Part shown: positions 62,701-64,000 of the stretch, piece by piece | How positions within the stretch are numbered: the stretch's first letter is position 1 | How the letters are laid out: each line of letters starts with the position of its first letter | Assembly: GCA_009602725.1 (NCBI GenBank) | Contig: WELB01000131.1 | Span: 284,607-348,606, forward strand | Length of the DNA stretch: 64,000 nucleotides | Source of the DNA: Spirogloea muscicola | Lineage: Eukaryota > Streptophyta > Zygnematophyceae > Spirogloeales > Spirogloeaceae | Direction of reading: 5' to 3' | Made by a program: the position numbers and the translations under genes | The notes under the pieces: generated by a model | Database searches by the model: none | Seen by the model: only the letters and a program-made list of their open reading frames with translations | What the model was told of the DNA's origin: nothing

Positions 62701-63962
62701 CATGGCACTGAAACTCTTGAGGCGATTGGAAGGACTTCAGTAATCTGCATCAGGGAGATGAGCAACGGTAGTATTAAGAGCAAGAGAGTGCAGATTGTAG
62801 TGAGGCCTGGGAGGCCTCCGGGCCAGGCATTCTGGCCGCACGTGTCCATGACGAGGCGTACAATGTACTCCTTGGGCATGTTCGGCAGCTGCCGTGCGAA
62901 GATGTTCTTCAAGCCGATTAGCCTGCGACACGGCCGCCGGCATCGCGACAGGGCAACTCCTTCTTCAGGACCACGCTCGCGTGATGGACTGCCGCCCCGC
63001 GGTCACATTGCCTGGCGGATCGTCGTTTCTGTTCAGGCTCTCTTGGGCAATTACGAGTGCTTCTCGCCGGCGCCACGACTAGGCTCCGCGCGACCGGCAG
63101 TTCAACGCAGCCATGCAGGCTGTTGGCGATGGGAAGCAGCACACGGGCGGCGGCAGCGGCAGGGCAAGTTGTGGGTGCTCGCCAGATCATGTGCTGGTCC
63201 ACGCCGTCGTTGCCGTGGCACCGGAACAGCAGCCGCCCTGCCTGCTCCTACACGGCAGCGTTGCAGCCGATCCCCAAAGCACAGTCAGTGGCAGTCGAGG
63301 CTCCCAGCAATAATGGAGTGTGTATTAACTAATGGAGGGCCTGAGTGGTTAAGTACAAAGGCAAGCACATCGACAGACGTACATCACCTGCTGCTAAGCT
63401 GACCGGTCCAGTAACCGCGAGTTAGCACATAGATGTCGCTAAGTAATGCCCGGATAATGGACAATCAGTGCCTTTTAATGGGCACCATAGATGCCGAAGA
63501 GGTGGTGGCTGGCAGCCCACCTCGCGGCGGAGGCTGTCCTCGCGCGTGCAGTATGCGCCGCGCGTCTGCAGCTCGCCGGCGGCGGCGGCGGCGACGGCCA
63601 GGCCGTTGCCGTCGCCACTTGGGTCGTCCTTGGCAGCCGCCGTGGCGGAGCTGGGAGGGCCGGCGCCATGCGAAGGTAGCAGCGGCGGCAGCTGAGCCTC
63701 CTGGAGGTCGCCAGCCTCGACCTTGACGGGCACCAGCCCGCTGCCGCCGCCGCCGCCGCCGCCTCCGCCGCCGCCAACGCCGCCGCCGCCGTCAAGCCGA
63801 GCTGCAGGAGCCGCCGCCGCCAATGCCGCGGGCCTGAGGGCCGCTGCAGCAGCGGCACGGCTGCCGGAGAGCGCCGCCAGAGCCGTCAAGGGAAAGGCAT
63901 GAGAAGGCTTCAGCGGGAGCTTGCCGGCGGAGAAGGCGTGCAGCGAGTCGCCGCCGCCGCCG

Positions 63963-63998
<36 letters not shown>

Positions 63999-64000
63999 TC
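59782..64000 (-). CDS. GCN5: GCN5 histone acetyltransferase (5' end beyond window)
   Basis: Catalytic subunit of SAGA-type complexes. Read on the minus strand, the N-terminus runs off the right edge through a poly-Ala/Gly tract. The first visible exon ends near 63530 ([13 protein letters not shown]). Then come about 63240-63175 ([17 protein letters not shown]), 62925-62850 ([20 protein letters not shown]), 62570-62495 ([20 protein letters not shown]), 62325-62140 ([20 protein letters not shown]), 61985-61940 ([15 protein letters not shown]), 61775-61670 ([20 protein letters not shown]), 61520-61450 ([20 protein letters not shown]), about 61230 (EDIPGV), about 61010 (EAGWTPEQ), 60510-60435 ([20 protein letters not shown]), 60235-60061 ([14 protein letters not shown]) and 59828-59782 ([15 protein letters not shown]-stop). 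The acetyltransferase catalytic Glu is in FGEIAFC, the acetyl-CoA loop is QVKGYG, and a bromodomain follows. Confidence 0.94.
63325..63412 (-). mobile_element. LINE 3'-region fragment in a GCN5 intron
   Basis: The reverse complement reads GGTCAGCTTAGCAGCAGGTG, then GATGTGCTTGCCTTTGTACTT and CCACTCAGGCCCTCCATTA. It is a close copy of the tail text at 43.80-43.89 kb and of the 3' region after the intact LINE frame at 51.2 kb. It sits in the first visible GCN5 intron, in the same orientation as the gene. Confidence 0.8.

Overview
The window is nuclear DNA of a green-lineage eukaryote, most likely a green alga. Coding sequence is split into many short GT-AG exons. The predicted proteins look closest to plant forms (RPT5, UFD1, GCN5, alpha-amylase, Ycf20-like, plastid fibrillin), and interstitial TTTAGGG-type telomere motifs occur. 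Species cannot be fixed from sequence alone. Nearly all long uninterrupted frames in the GC-rich parts are shadows; the gene models below come from joining short exons by protein-family similarity and splice signals, so inner boundaries are approximate unless stated.

Layout, left to right: a retroelement-derived repeat patch (1-960); TM9SF nonaspanin (+); RPT5 proteasome ATPase (-); coatomer zeta (+); BCD1 snoRNP assembly factor (-); UFD1 (+); Ycf20-like plastid protein (-); assembly gap; plastid fibrillin (+); a LINE fragment and an inverted copy of the left-end repeat; proteasome beta-2 (+, first exon lost at a single N); CNOT11 (-); inositol polyphosphate multikinase (+); OTUD6-type deubiquitinase (-, 5' end in a gap); RAD4/XPC (+, 5' end near the same gap); alpha-amylase (-); a repeat-rich block from about 42.9 to 53.4 kb; a secreted PstS-like phosphate-binding protein (+); an AT-rich stretch; more repeats; a membrane J-domain protein (+); GCN5 acetyltransferase (-), running off the right edge.

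Genes almost strictly alternate strand, giving compact divergent promoters and convergent 3' ends. Five of the fifteen identified host genes belong to or touch the ubiquitin-proteasome pathway (RPT5, UFD1, beta-2, OTUD6, RAD4/XPC). The others serve secretion (TM9SF, coatomer zeta), mRNA and snoRNA metabolism (CNOT11, BCD1), chromatin (GCN5), plastid function, starch breakdown and phosphate or inositol-phosphate biology.

The most unusual content is the 43-57 kb block. It holds one degraded reverse transcriptase fragment (-), one intact C-terminal endonuclease-like reading frame of a LINE (+), and many short copies of that element's 3' tail in both orientations. The tails share a C-terminal SDLxLLTRGY-stop signature and a small variable hairpin of the form GGCTG...CAGCC. 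The same block carries a broken first exon related to the neighbouring PstS-like gene.
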